The notes under the pieces are model-generated. The model was not told the DNA's origin. It searched no databases and worked only from the letters and a program-made list of their open reading frames with translations. A DNA stretch of 64,000 nt from Plasmodium vivax (taxonomy: Eukaryota; Apicomplexa; Aconoidasida; Haemosporida; Plasmodiidae): NCBI RefSeq assembly GCF_000002415.2, contig NC_009913.1, positions 558,001-622,000 on the forward strand, in the 5' to 3' direction. Shown here piece after piece: positions 44,796 to 56,668 of the stretch. How positions within the stretch are numbered: the first letter of the stretch is position 1; each line of letters starts with the position of its first letter. Made by a program: the position numbers and the translations under genes.

Positions 44796-46745
44796 CTACG
44801 CGGCCTTCGCTTTGTAAAACGAGGGGACGGCGTGGAAATTCACAAAAATGTAGACGAGGGCCAAAAAGAGGGCGACGAGCAAAAAGTGGAGGTAGTGGAA
44901 GACGTAGGAAATGGCCATGGAAAAGGTGATGACGGCGCTTTTTTGGTAAAAATATTTTTGCTTCTTATCGTGCGGGATTATATAATCCGTGACGAGGAAA
45001 TTCGAGTCGGTGACAAACGGACTGACAATCATCTTTACGTAATTGATAAACTTCCCCACCTCGACCTGGTACACAAAGAATTTCATAAATTTGTTAAGAC
45101 TTTCATTTAGGGGAATAAATTCTTCCGCGGCTATCATCTGGTTGGTGTAGTTTAGCACCTCATTGTGCATGTCCTTCTCGTTTGCACTTTCCTCCTTGGG
45201 TGATTTGATATACACATACAACGCCTCGAATATATTTTTAATATGCGCCTTCACGACGTCTGGTTTTATCTTCTGCTCTATCAAGGGCGTCTTGTTAATA
45301 AAGCTTAGGATCTCCCCTTTTGTGCTTAACGTAAAACTGTCAACATTTTTTAATTCGAAATATTCATGGAGCCATGGCAGATGTTTGCTGTGCGTTTTTA
45401 TTTTTTCTTCGCTCAATTGGATTTCCAAATGGAGATTTTTCATCAACACTCCTTTCAGAATGTCATAAAAACGTAGCACATGATCAGGTGGTAGCTTCTT
45501 ATTCTGGTGAATAATAAAATCCTCATCGTTCAAACTGCCCAGAGTTAAAACAAATTGAATGTTTTCCCTAAATATGACATTCACCGAATCGAGAAAATGA
45601 TCTATGCCAAAATAATAATTGGTGAAAAAAAATAAAATGTTATAATTGACCTCCTCATTTTTGTACACTTGGGAAAATAATTTTATTAATTCCGTCATGG
45701 CAATCACCTGTGTATTTGTCGCTGTGCTATGGGAGGGGTGCGCACTTATAATGCTGAAGACGTTGTAATCCATCGCGATGACGATTGTTTTCCTTTTCGT
45801 AAAGAGAAAAGTTTCATTATTTTTGCTCTTATTAAATACGGAACTTATGTGAATATTATCTTTGCTTAAAAAAAAGAAGACGTTTTTTGCGCCTATTTTA
45901 TTTCTGTGCTGATTTTTGGACAGTGGCATGATGCTCACATTTCTGGTTAAGTCGAAGAGGCCGAACTTGCCCTTGTAGTTTTGGTAAATGCGCTCCACCT
46001 CCTGGTTGTTCTTTACGAAATAGACCGGTTGGTTAAGTTTGAAGTTTAGCAGGAACGCTTGGGCGAACAGGATTCGCCTCTCCAGCAGGTCATCGCTGAT
46101 GTGGTTGGCGGTGCTTTGGCTAGAGGCGCTTTGGCTAGCGGCGCTTTGGCTAGCGGCGCTTTGGTTGGCGTTGCTTTGATTGGCGCTGCTTTGATTGGCG
46201 CTGCTCTCGTTAGCATTGCTTCGCTCATCGGTGGCGCTACTCGTCGACGCCCCCCCGTTAACGCGCAGGTACTCCCCCTTGTCTATGTGCAAATCCTCCG
46301 GCACCACTATCACCACCCCATTGTTGTTATTCCTCAAAATGAAGTGCAGCAAAAAATAAAAATTGCTGGCATACACAATTTCGTATAGGTAGATGAGCCC
46401 AGAGTATTTAACCAGCTGTCGTGAGCTCACATGCTTGCTGATGGTTTGCATTTTCTCCTTCACCAGCCTTTCGATTTTTGTTTCGTCATCCACGTCTATT
46501 AGGTCATCTATGGTGGAAGTGTCTCCTTCAAATTTGACATCTTTATAAAGGGTCAGTATGTTTATCAAATTGCTCTTAATCATATAATTGCTCGACCCAA
46601 CATATTTGTTTCTGTTCGTCATCAGGTGGATCAGCGGGTAGGCCTTCGTTTCGTACAGCCCCCTAACCAAGCCATACTTAAAGAGGAACAAAAAAAACGT
46701 CAAAAGGGGGAAAAAAAAGGGCAACTTTCTTGAGGATGGCTTCAT
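44796..46745 (-). CDS. NCLN: Nicalin homologue (BOS complex subunit NCLN)
   Basis: ER membrane protein related to nicastrin; in animals nicalin with NOMO and TMEM147 forms the BOS complex that helps multipass proteins insert at the translocon. Single exon, 649 residues, ATG at 46745. Hydrophobic N-terminal segment (about 9-28), a luminal peptidase-M28-like but metal-ligand-poor domain (TIVIAMDYNVFS... NILFFFTNYYFGIDHFLD... IQFVLTLGSL), the nicalin-like 'LPWLHEYFELKNVDSFTLS' stretch, and a C-terminal membrane span (about 610-635) before a short tail. Residues about 176-214 are a Ser/Ala/Asn/Gln repeat absent from animal nicalins. The match is by recognised pattern along the whole length, so the family call is good though identity is low. 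Confidence 0.82.
   Translation of the reverse strand: MKPSSRKLPFFFPLLTFFLFLFKYGLVRGLYETKAYPLIHLMTNRNKYVGSSNYMIKSNLINILTLYKDVKFEGDTSTIDDLIDVDDETKIERLVKEKMQTISKHVSSRQLVKYSGLIYLYEIVYASNFYFLLHFILRNNNNGVVIVVPEDLHIDKGEYLRVNGGASTSSATDERSNANESSANQSSANQSNANQSAASQSAASQSASSQSTANHISDDLLERRILFAQAFLLNFKLNQPVYFVKNNQEVERIYQNYKGKFGLFDLTRNVSIMPLSKNQHRNKIGAKNVFFFLSKDNIHISSVFNKSKNNETFLFTKRKTIVIAMDYNVFSIISAHPSHSTATNTQVIAMTELIKLFSQVYKNEEVNYNILFFFTNYYFGIDHFLDSVNVIFRENIQFVLTLGSLNDEDFIIHQNKKLPPDHVLRFYDILKGVLMKNLHLEIQLSEEKIKTHSKHLPWLHEYFELKNVDSFTLSTKGEILSFINKTPLIEQKIKPDVVKAHIKNIFEALYVYIKSPKEESANEKDMHNEVLNYTNQMIAAEEFIPLNESLNKFMKFFVYQVEVGKFINYVKMIVSPFVTDSNFLVTDYIIPHDKKQKYFYQKSAVITFSMAISYVFHYLHFLLVALFLALVYIFVNFHAVPSFYKAKAA
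46108..46212 (-). repeat. 15-bp coding repeat (SANQS / SAASQ) in nicalin
   Basis: Seven or so 15-bp units encode Ser-Ala-Asn-Gln-Ser-like blocks in the luminal domain. Expected to be a flexible, hydrophilic, length-variable loop. Confidence 0.92.
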
Positions 46746-47967
46746 TGTTCCACGATCGTATCTCTTTCCAATCCTATCGCTTCCCTATCCTATCTCTTCC
46801 TCTGCGGCGATGTTTTGTAGGGCCTCCCGCGCCCATGAGGGGTGCGCCGTTACGCTGTCACGCTGCCACGCCGCGTACTGTGCGAGCGTGAAAACGGCTA
46901 CTGCGTCGTAGGTTCCTCGGCCGCCGCGTTTATCTCATCATGGGGAAGTTTCTCCTATTTGTTACTTCTCACTTTTTATTTTACGTTTTTTTTTGTTTTC
47001 CTTTTTTGGGGGGAGGGGCCAGAACACGCAGGCATGCGGGTGAACAAATGGGCAGATCAACGAGTGGGAGAATAAGCGAGCCAACTAATCGGCAAATAGG
47101 AAGCTAACGAATAACCGCGATGAACAACCGTGCTGAACAACCGCGGGGGAAAAAAAAAAAAAAAAAATCATTGACAATTCAACATTTAGCCCTCCAGCAC
47201 AGGCGCGTCATACAATCCGAGCAGCTCCATGGAAGCGGAGGGACGAAATGGCGTTTCCCTGAAAAAATCTCCTCTGAAAATACATGCACGCGCTATTGCA
47301 CTGAGGTGGAACCATCTGGCGAAATTTCACCACGTTTGATCGCCTGGGGCTGACTATCCTCTGCGTAACCTGTGGGGAGAGGTAGCGCACGTGCTGGTGC
47401 GGTACTAATGCGTACGTTTGAACCTACACAATGCGTTCTCATTTTCGAAAAGGTGCTTCCTAAAAATGCGGGAGAGAAACACAAATGGGTAAAAAAAACC
47501 TACACGGCGCCAACAGAAGATCCGTGCCCAACCTCACAGTCACGCCAGTCCGTTATTGCAACTCTACCTCCGTCCCCTATTTGTGTATGTTTCCTTTTTA
47601 CGAAGTAGCTGCCAAGTGGCTATACACTTATTGTAAAAAAAATTGTAATAATAATGATAATTTGACAGAAAAGAAAAAAAAAAAAAAAAAAAAAAAAAAG
47701 CAGATTGGCCAAGAAAGAGGCTTCTAAATGTTCGCATTTAGTGAAAGCGCTTCTGCTCTGTAGCATTATCTGCGTAAGCTAGGAACACATGGCGGACGCA
47801 CAGAGCCACACCATTTGGACGCTCCCCCCAAACGGAAAAGCAGCCCTTCATTATAGCACTGCTGCATCTCCAGACTGAAAATGTTTAAAAAAAAAAGCTT
47901 CTCTTCCTCTTCACATTTTGCTTCCCTATCACAAAATGAAATGAGCGGCAGGTGAGTTGCCCACACG
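46746..47967. other. Intergenic, 1.2 kb, between nicalin and the coiled-coil gene
   Basis: Upstream of nicalin and downstream of the coiled-coil gene (same strand). CTATC-type short repeats sit just upstream of nicalin (46755-46800); an A run of about 30 lies at 47670-47699. No gene. Confidence 0.75.
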
Positions 47968-50900
47968 TCAGCATTTACAGATGTGGTAGTTGGGGGAGCC
48001 TTCCTTTTCGGAAGGGAGAGCCGCTAAAGGGGGGAGAAAGTTTAAGGAAAGGAACATTGTGAGTCTCTTCCTGCATAACGCAGTGCAGTAAAGGGGAACT
48101 CATCAAAAAAAAAAAAAAAAAACACACCCATCAATGTTATGCGTATGTGCTGAAATGCCGAGATGACCGCGAATACGCAGACTCACTCATGCCAAGGGGT
48201 GCTCACCTGGTCCCTCCCCGTAGGAGTAAATGTACCGAATGTTCACAATGTCCTTCACGTCCATGTTCCTTAAAATTTCGTTGGAGACGTAGAACTGCAC
48301 GTCGCTGTAGTCGTTGCCTTTTTCTGAGAAGTTAAGAAAGATGGGACAGGTGCGCACAACGTAGGGGTGCACATACGCAGGGGTGAGTATTACACCAGGT
48401 TTGCCGTGACCACATAGCTACGTAGAAATGTGGCGCACATGTACGTACTACGTATGTATTTCTTTTCTTTTCTTTCTTTTTTTTACCCGTGTAGTTTCTA
48501 AACTTGCGAACGTGGAGGTTCTTCCGATGTATGACCTTCGCTTTTATGTAATTTTTTAAATTGTCCCCCCGCTGGAGGGGTTTCCTCAAACTGCTGCCCC
48601 GCTGGGGGGGTCGCCTCAAACTGCTGCCCCGCTGGGGGGATCTCCTCAAACTGCTGCCCCTCTGGAAGTGTCTGCCCAACCTGTTTTGCCCCCCTTTCAC
48701 GTAAAACGAGTGAATCACGTCGCTCTCCGTTGGCACATTTTCCTCCCCCTTCTGCTGTTTAAAGGCAAAATCGTTGCTTTTGTTCGTCTCCTTCTTCCCT
48801 AGCAGTCGCGCATATTTTTTGTATAACAATTCGTATTTTTTCTTCAACAATTTGTGATCATTGGTTAAATTGAGGATAATTTTTTGGAGGCCTTGAATTT
48901 CCCCCCCTTGTGCGTGGTCATACATTTTGGCGAACGAATTATTTTCACCTGTTTGTGCAGGTTTGTATTCCTCTGCTAATGGGGCGTGACTTGTGTTGCT
49001 TCCCAGGAGATCGTACGTGTGGGTACTTTTTTCCTGCTTTAACTAAATAAAAAAAAAAAAAGTAGGAAAAAATAAAGTTACACAATTGGAAAGGCAGCAA
49101 AAAAAGGAAAAAGGATCCATCCAAATGAGAATCCACAGCACCAACAGGATGGACGTTATGTCTACACGCGAAAGGAGACATACAGACGCATTGGTGGCGA
49201 TGTGTGGAGGGTATAACCTCCTTTGCCCCCCTTTTGCCACGAGGCATACTTTTAAATGATATTCATTGCCCCGATCCGTTTTCTCCTTTCCTTTTATGAA
49301 ACATTTCAGGTAAGACGTCTGCTTATTTAGCGTGTCAATTTTCTTCCTTTTCCTTTTTAATCCTTTAAATAATTTAAGATTCGTTTTGGATAAAAAATAG
49401 CATTTCTCGTTACTTTCGAGCAGCTTGCTTTTTACTCTCTCGTAGTTTTCCAAAATGGTGTCACTTCGGTATCTGCGCGGTGGGCAGGAATTATGCGAGA
49501 GGGGGTGTAAAATATACGTGTCTTCTTTGCATGCGTTTGTTATACTACCATTTATTTGTTATGTTTTGCTTTCTTCATTTTGGCCTTTAATTGGCTCTCC
49601 TCACCTGCTGATTTGTTCATTCCTCCGTCTGGGCAGATCTGAGCACCTTCTTCCGCCCGTTTGTTTTTTCTTCCATTTGGGGGGTGAAGAAGGGAAAATG
49701 GGGAACAAAATGAATCACACATTTGACACGTTCAGGGGAAGCCAGCTTTAGACGAAACCGCATGTTTGTCCTCCCACCGTTCGCTCATTGTGGTATTCAC
49801 TCATTGTGGTGGTCACTCATGGTGGTACCCACTCTGAAGCCTCTTGGCACATTTTCACAAAAGAGGGTGTATTCCCCGGTGAGTTCCTCATTTGGCACAT
49901 AAGTCATTTTACTCATAACGGCATTCATACATGCACCTTCTTTTTGGTGCTACCTTTGGGGAGGGTGCATCGAACGTGGGGGGCGTCTGCAGCTGCACGA
50001 GTAAGTCGCTCTTTTCTAAAATCAAGTCATTGGCTGTTTTTAGCTAAACGGGTGCGCGGGGGGGGGGAAGTCATCGGAAGGGGGGGTAGCCATTTAGGTG
50101 TACATTGTAAGCAAAAACGAATTGTGTATGCATGTGAGGTAGTTTTACAAAATGCAGCCACCACAGATATGCAGTGTAAGCCTTTCCTTTTTTAAGTGCC
50201 TGCCCTACTTTGTCCTTTTCTCTCCTAAGCTTATCCGCTTTATTTTTTATTCTTTCCTGGAGCGACATCTTCTCATCGTTTATTTTATCGTTCAGTGAAT
50301 TGGCCAGGTTTAATTCCCTCTTGAGGTTTTTTATTTCCAGTTCCAGGGCACCTTTTGCTTCATCGTCGTCTTGTTCCTCATTTTTTAATTTCTTGGGGGG
50401 AGGGGCAAATGGGGGGTACAATGAGGTAGGCATCGCGGGGATGGCAGGTGTTGTCGGAGCGTCTATAGTGATACTCTCAAACGATGAAGAAGTGTGCATC
50501 TGCTTTTGTGCGCGTTCTTTCCCTTTTTCCCTCAAACCTTTGTCTTATGCATTGTAAATTCGTAACTCTCAATGCGCTTGTTCATTTCGGTTTTCTCCTC
50601 CTCTATTTGACTTATCCGTTTGTTCAGGTCTCTTATTTCTTGGGCCTGCGGAGAGAGGGGTGTGCAAAGAACAATAGCACGTGTAGCTTCCTTGCGGTTT
50701 GCTTCCACACAGATGGACAGATGCTCGCATTTGTCTGCTGCATTCCTTTCACCTGTTCGTCGTTGTTCTCAACGGCAGTTTCGAGATTTCTGCTTAGCGC
50801 GTCGTTCGCCTTGTTCAGTTTGTGTATCTGCGTGGGGGGCGAAGCGGGGTGGGGCCATGCGCTCGTGATACGATCGGTGTGACAGTATCGGTGTGATGCG

Positions 50901-52056
50901 ATTGGAGAGGCGAATATATTGCGCCTTCCCATCTGTGCACAGCATCGCGCCAACTTACCTCCTTCACGTATCTGTTCATCGCCTCCTTCAGGTTGACGTT
51001 CAAATGGTCTATGATTTTTTCCAGCAGCTGCCCGAGGCCCTTGTGGTCTAGGTATTCACCTGGCAAGCGTTGCAAAGGGGGTTATTACTACTATTATTAT
51101 TTTATTTTATTTTTTATTTTTATTTTTTTTTTTTTCCCAAAACGTGTGCACATGTGGACCCACTTGGCACACACACGCGCACTTGGGGCAAACCCACCTG
51201 CCTCATCCTCCCCGCGAACATGTCCATACTTCCTCGATGGAGCAATGAACGCCGAATTGTCCACAGAGTCCGCGCCCAACTTCTCCTTATACTTCGTGAC
51301 CTGCTTCCTCTTTAACATTTCTAGCAAATTTTTTTTTTTCCTACTCGAGTTATTATACGCCAACAATTCAGTGTCACTGAAGTAGCCTCTTTGTTCGCGT
51401 TGCGACTTTCTTTTAAAGTGGAAACTACCTGTATACCTTTTAGCAGAGGAAAAACCTTCACTTTCGAATGAGGAGGTTGTGTTTATTTTGGCTCCCTGAT
51501 TGGTTCCTTTCACACAATCAGTTGTCTCTGTTATGCTTGGCGATTTGTTCCCTTCCCAGTGAGTATCTTGAAAATGTGCACACTTGTTATTTGCTCGTTT
51601 GGTTGAGTTTTCCTTGCGGGGCCGCTGCTCTCGCGCATGTGCGCCTTTTTGGGGTCCTCCCAGCTGTTCGCTTAGCGGTTCGTTTAGCGGTTCGGCCTGA
51701 TGCTCAGTTTGCCGTTCCATTTGCCCCCCACTTTGAGGAGCGTCGCCGCACGCGGACTCGTCCCCTTCCCCCGAGCATGACTTATTGAAGTAGAAAAAAC
51801 TTTTCGTCTTTTTAATTTTGTCATTTATTTGGTTGGCACTAAAATCGCGCGTATCATTTTCGCGGTGCAACGGGAAAATGGACTTCTCATTGTCCAGACT
51901 GTCGAATGTCTTTGACAGCTCGCTTGAAAAAAAGCTTTTAAGTTTATCATACCCGGGGTTCTTGGCATCATTTCGCTCGGATATTTTATCTAGCAAATTT
52001 ATTATGCTGATTAGCTTTTCTGAGTTTTCTTTGTTCATTTCGGCTACTGAGCGCAT
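47968..52056 (-). CDS. Ten-exon coiled-coil protein of unknown function (794 residues)
   Basis: Exons in translation order: 52056-51198, 51059-50959, 50827-50753, 50645-50538, 50391-50209, 50043-49937, 49472-49250, 49042-48487, 48323-48207, 48023-47968; all phases fit and the total is a multiple of three (794 residues). Exons 2 to 8 encode almost continuous heptad-rich helix (for example LNKRISQIEEEKTEMNKRI, LEIKNLKRELNLANSL). The first exon is Ser/Lys/Glu-rich and disordered. Exon 8 carries a 10-residue repeat (QRGSSLRRSP, four copies). The C-terminus is a compact segment (DYSDVQFYVSNEILRNM...) then ...YHICKC. The exon 6 donor (GTGCAT) was chosen because the nearer GTAGCA breaks phase; the exon 4 donor (GTTTGA) is weak. 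The start could be the second Met at 52038. Such proteins in Plasmodium are often centrosome, basal-body or cytoskeleton components; that is inference. Confidence 0.78.
48545..48673 (-). repeat. 30-bp coding tandem repeat in the coiled-coil gene
   Basis: Four units of 30 bp encode QRGSSLRRSP, QRGSSLRRPP, QRGSSLRKPL and a truncated QRGDNLK. The arginine-rich block follows the coiled coil. Confidence 0.9.
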
Positions 52057-52661
52057 GAGTCATGTTCCGCATGGGTGGGGGGAGGCAGCGCGCAGGTGTG
52101 TTATGGGTACATATAGAGTGCATAGACATGGACGGTGTTTCCAAAGTGGGGTCCTCTTTTTTTTGCTTAATTTTGACGAGGAAAGAAAGGCATTGTCTTC
52201 CTTTTAATGGCGCGCCGAAGAGTTGTACATAGTTAATATTACGGTATGGGATTTTTTTTTTTTTTTTTTTTTTCCCTTTCAGTAACGACTTATTTTGCAA
52301 CGGTTTATACTTCTCAACGTGAGTAAATAAAGGAGTGGGGGTTCGTTTCTACTGCCTTTGCTTTTTTCTTATTTCCTGCTGTGCAGCATGAGGTTAAAAA
52401 TGGTGGGAAGTGCGCTTTCGTTCCTTTTTACACTCATATTTGGTGACGGTGGGGAAAATTTAATTTTTTCAAAAAGGAACAAGTAGATTTAAAATGTTCT
52501 GACCGGGCAGATTTTTTACTTGCATAATTTTTTTGCGTGTTTACCAATTTGTACAATCATCCACATGTGCCGCTTATCCCCCTTGCGCATCTTTTTCCTT
52601 TCCTCTTTACATGTCTACATTTTGGAACAGCCGTAAGAAAAAAGGGAACTTCAGTGCGCAG

Positions 52662-52700
<39 letters not shown>

Positions 52701-54505
52701 GGGGGAGCAAGCAATCATAGGAACACAGGCGCGATGACGTAAAGTCTGTTCTGCCCTCACTTTGCTAATTCCTTAAAAATGGAAGACAAAATGAGACCAC
52801 CCGGTTGGAACGGTTGTGGTGGACTCGCAAAAAGGGCAAAAAAAGTGGAAAGAGCAACATGACTTTTTTTTTACTTTTTAAAGACAAGGATTTTTCCATT
52901 TTTTTTACACATTCTCGTTCAGGCGAACAAGTGAGTTTAAATGTGGCCAACAGGTGGTGGTGTTGGGGGGGAAGTAAAACTGCGATGACCACGTGATGGC
53001 GTTAAAACGTACGCAGCGTGAAAAAAGATAAATTTCGTGCAGTTACATAAAAAATTGCACGGAGATGCCCACCTGTGACATTCAAATGTTTGATGTAGAA
53101 CGCGCGTTAGGCCATTTCTGTTAGACTTTTTTTTTTTTTTTTTTCTATTATGCGTTATCCTCTGTGGAGGTTAAAATCGGGGGGAATTCCAAACCGCGCC
53201 TTTTTGTCGTTCCTTTTTAAGTATATTCTCACAAGCTTGGGGGCACACCCAAGGGGGGGGGAAAAAAAAAATGAATGCCACACAAATGTACATACATATG
53301 TACTGAGTGAAAATTGCAACCGTGCATAACAGCTATGTGCCATATGCCTTTTGTTCTCCCACGATATGTATATCCCCCCCCCGGCAGAGGCGCAAACACG
53401 CGGCGAGGAACCACAGGACCCAGAATAAATCAGCCAACTTTTTATTCATTACAACGTTGCTTTTTAATGAATAAAGGATTGTACAATTTTGTTGGGGAGA
53501 AAATGGGGAAACTTTTTGCCGATAAATAAGTGCACTCTTTTCCTTCGTTAGGAAAATTTGCATCGCAAGGAGGAACGAATATGTAGTCTCCTAAGTTTCA
53601 AGAATGAGCATACACCATCAGGAGTTTTTATGTGCTTGTTTTTATCTGCCCCAGTTTATACGTTCCTTTTATTGTACATGCAAATTAGAGGCAACTCGCC
53701 ATGTTTTATATATTCCCCTGATGAGGGTCTGTTCCTCTTCCTTGTCATCCACAGTACGATGGGCGAACGGTATGGCTCAGTTTCGTATAGCATAGTAGTG
53801 GTAGTAGTAGTACATGCTCTGCGCGTTTTGCTAACTGGGAGTGTAATCAGATGCGTAGGTACGCACGCGCTTTATGCAAATCAAGCGCACTTTGCAAATC
53901 TCGCGAAGTATGCAAATCGCGCGCATCACCACAGCTCCACGAATTCTGCCAACTCGCCTTCATCTGTGAAGGGACACCCCATGCGAGATGCGCTCACTTC
54001 TATACCATTTCTGCCGCATTCGCGCAAAGGGGGGAACACATGCAGATGCGCGCCCAGATACGGCGCTACTTGAACCCACGCCAAGAACACGCGCGTGCGT
54101 ATACAATATATATATAAATATACAAATAAATATATGTTAATACATACATTTATGCGTCATACTTTTGCCTGTGCGAAGCCGCCACCCCGGCGTAGGAGCT
54201 AACGCTTCACGCTCTCGCGCTCTTTCGCGGCGCACTGCAGCAGCTTTTTTTTTTTTTTTTTTTTTTTTCTACCCCCCCTTTGCGAAGGAATTTACCAATT
54301 TACCAATTTACCAGTTTGCCAGTTTGCCAATTTTTAAGGAGGACGTTTTTAAGGTACATGTGGTATGAAAGCGAAAAATTTGATTTACATATGAATACAT
54401 TTTTAAGATGCACGAAGAGTTAACAGCATTTTAGCTTCATCATATGAATGTATTGCTTGTATGTAAGTCAGTTTGAAGTTTCATGCATCCACTAGAAAAA
54501 GGCAG

Positions 54506-54652
54506 GAAGGGAGGCCGAAAAGGAGGCAGGAAAGGAGGCAACAAAGGAGGCAAAAAAGGAAGCAACAAAGGAGGCAGAAAAGGAAGCAACAAAGGAGGCA
54601 ACAAAGGAAGCAACAAAGGAGGCAGAAAAGGAAGCAACAAAGGAGGCGGATA
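54506..54652. repeat. 12-bp tandem repeat, about twelve units
   Basis: Units of AGGAGGCAACAA / AGGAAGCAACAA / AGGAGGCAGAAA. An ATG at 54483 opens a 56-codon frame running through it as a Gly/Lys/Asn/Ser-rich peptide (GGNKGSNKGGRKGS pattern) ending at 54653. I treat it as a minisatellite, with coding unproven. Confidence 0.9.
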
Positions 54653-55617
54653 AAAAAGGAAGAATCAAAGGCAGAGAAAAACCTACCAAACCTGCCAGTA
54701 AAAGCCGCCTATTAAAGCTTATAAAAAAAAAAAGAAGAAGCTTCCCTTCCTTTTTTGAGATTGACCCTAATGGGAAATACATAATCGCTTCATTCCTTCA
54801 CTTTGCCTACCTATTGATTTGTTATACATGCTCGTCATCCTCTCGTCGCGAATGTGCTTTGCCGCCTTATGTGAAAGTCGGCCAACGTGCGCATGCATAT
54901 ATTTATATGAGTACATTTACATTCGTTGGTACATTTACATATTGCTAAGTTTCATAATGCTACGCTGGAGTGAATGAACATGTGATAAGCTCCATAACTG
55001 TTTCATTTTTCACATCAGTTTGCACACAAAAGAGGGGAGTTCACAGGGGGGGAAAAATCAACCCTGGATGTAACAGATGTCAGCGGTGCCCCACATGTGC
55101 ATGCACCAGAGTTAGACCCCACATCTGCCTCCACCGACTTAGGCACGCAGGTACTTGCGCCCCCAAAATATGGAAAGGGGTGTGCGCTGCAGCTATTTTT
55201 TGTGCCGCGTTTTGTTTTATCGCCCCTTTAGTGGTTAGCGCTAAAGGAGGGCCCCACTAAGTGTGAGAGTGTTATCGTGTTATCGTGTAATTGTGTAATC
55301 GTGTAATCGTGTGAGCGTATGTCGTCAGAGAGTACATTCGCGTGAGCGCGTGTTCTTTTTTCATATGCATGTACGTGCGAATGTGAAGTAAAGACCGACG
55401 TGGAAAATGCGTTAAGATATGATGATGCAGTGTAGCCCTTCCTTACGTGCATCGTGAAGTGAATTTTTTTTTTTTTTTTTGTTTTTGGTCCATCCTTACT
55501 GTCAATACGTTCCAGCCGCTACTACGGCTAACGCAACTGCAGGGGCTGCTTCTCTCCCATTGGGATTATCGCCACTGGCTTGTTTGATTTGCTGTCCCGC
55601 GCTGCGTGTCTCACGTC

Positions 55618-56236
55618 ATGATAATTATGGCAAAACGTGAGTGCCTTACAAAATGTGAATAACCAAGGGGCACAGCCAACACCAATCAGGGAGAAGCCTG
55701 CCGCGTGGATTTTGCTGTTCCCCTTTTTGCAGTTCCCCTGTTTCGCATTTCCCCTTTTTTTGCACTTCCCCCTTTTCGCAGTTACCCTTTTTTCTACACT
55801 GTCGCAGCCGATTGGCACACCCACTGCGCAGCCCCCGCATCGAATTTATTGCGAGGCAAATTTACCCACTTTCTGTGGATGCGTTTAGTGAGTACCTACG
55901 TAAACGCGTGGATGTTTCATTTTTTGTTATCACCCCCCTGGGAGAATCCCCAAGGAGCATATCGTGCCCTTTACTTTTTGCCGTGTTGACATTTTCCCCC
56001 CTTCACATTCCAAGCCCCTTTACCTACGTTGGAATTCTTTGTTTGCACTTCACACCCGTGTGCGCATTTGTCTTCTTGTTGGGGGCGTCCAAGCGCGGCT
56101 TTATCGTGTCATTTTTCGTCATTTGGTGTGCCATCATTTCTTGTTATTTATTTGCCGAGCACACCGTTTAGCGCCTGCGCGGAATCGTAGCGGCCAACTT
56201 CGCGGCACCTTCGCGACCTACCCTGCGACTAGTTAG
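55618..56236 (+). other. Candidate small spliced gene, reading frame ambiguous
   Basis: Three strong splice signals lie here: donor GTGAGT after 55636, acceptor CGCAG at 55806, donor GTGAGT after 55887 and pyrimidine-rich acceptor CCAAG at about 56021. Two models fit. Model A: 55618..55636, 55807..55887 and 56022..56236, phase-consistent, about 104 residues, basic, MIIMAKPDWHTH... to ...FATYPATS. Model B: the last exon in another frame, ending at 56171, encodes two hydrophobic spans with GASKRGFIV between them and CYLF near the end, faintly like V-ATPase subunit e; its start is not found. All frames stay open through parts of the region, so neither is secure. Confidence 0.25.
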
Positions 56237-56528
56237 CTCGCCGCTTATTTCCCCTTTTCTTACCGTTAAGTGGAAATATTTTTACGTTATTTGTAAGGCC
56301 CCGAGAATGTGCGCGTATGCCTACACGTACACACGCGCATGTTCATGCAGGGGGGTATGTGCGTGCTCCGACTTGCATACGCCGACGTGTATGTGTGGTG
56401 AGATGCACTCACGCGTTCACCCGCGCGCGTGTGAAAAGAAACGCTTACATGTGCGAGGGCGCAACAATTGAACCCCACCAGTGTTTACCCCCCGGTTTTG
56501 ATGCAAGCTGCTGCTATGATATGTTGAC

Positions 56529-56668
56529 TACCCCGCTGAGGCTACCCATTTGAGGCTGCCCCGCTGAAACTACCCATTTGAGGCTGCCCCGCTGAAACTA
56601 CCCATTTGAGGCTACCCCGTTGAAACTACCCATTTGAGGCTACCCTTCGAGGCTACCCTTTGAGCTAC
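56529..56668. repeat. 28-bp tandem repeat
   Basis: About four units of a 28-bp sequence built from GAGGCTGCCCCGCTGAAACT plus ACCCATTT, the last one shortened. Non-coding. Confidence 0.92.

Noticed and set aside
49580..49660. Extra small exon in the coiled-coil gene intron (donor GTGAGG)
   Set aside because: Every tested acceptor either introduces a stop or breaks the phase with the flanking exons.
52565..52860. Possible start exons (MCRLSPLRIFF..., MEDKMRPPGWNGC...)
   Set aside because: The first has a GTAAGA donor and the second looks protein-like, but no phase-consistent downstream exon could be established.
53558..54073. 171-codon plus-strand ORF
   Set aside because: Opens at TTG; composed of hydrophobic T-rich codons, a GTA run and degenerate repeats. 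A fair acceptor at 53551 precedes it, but no partner exon was found, so it is unsupported rather than excluded.
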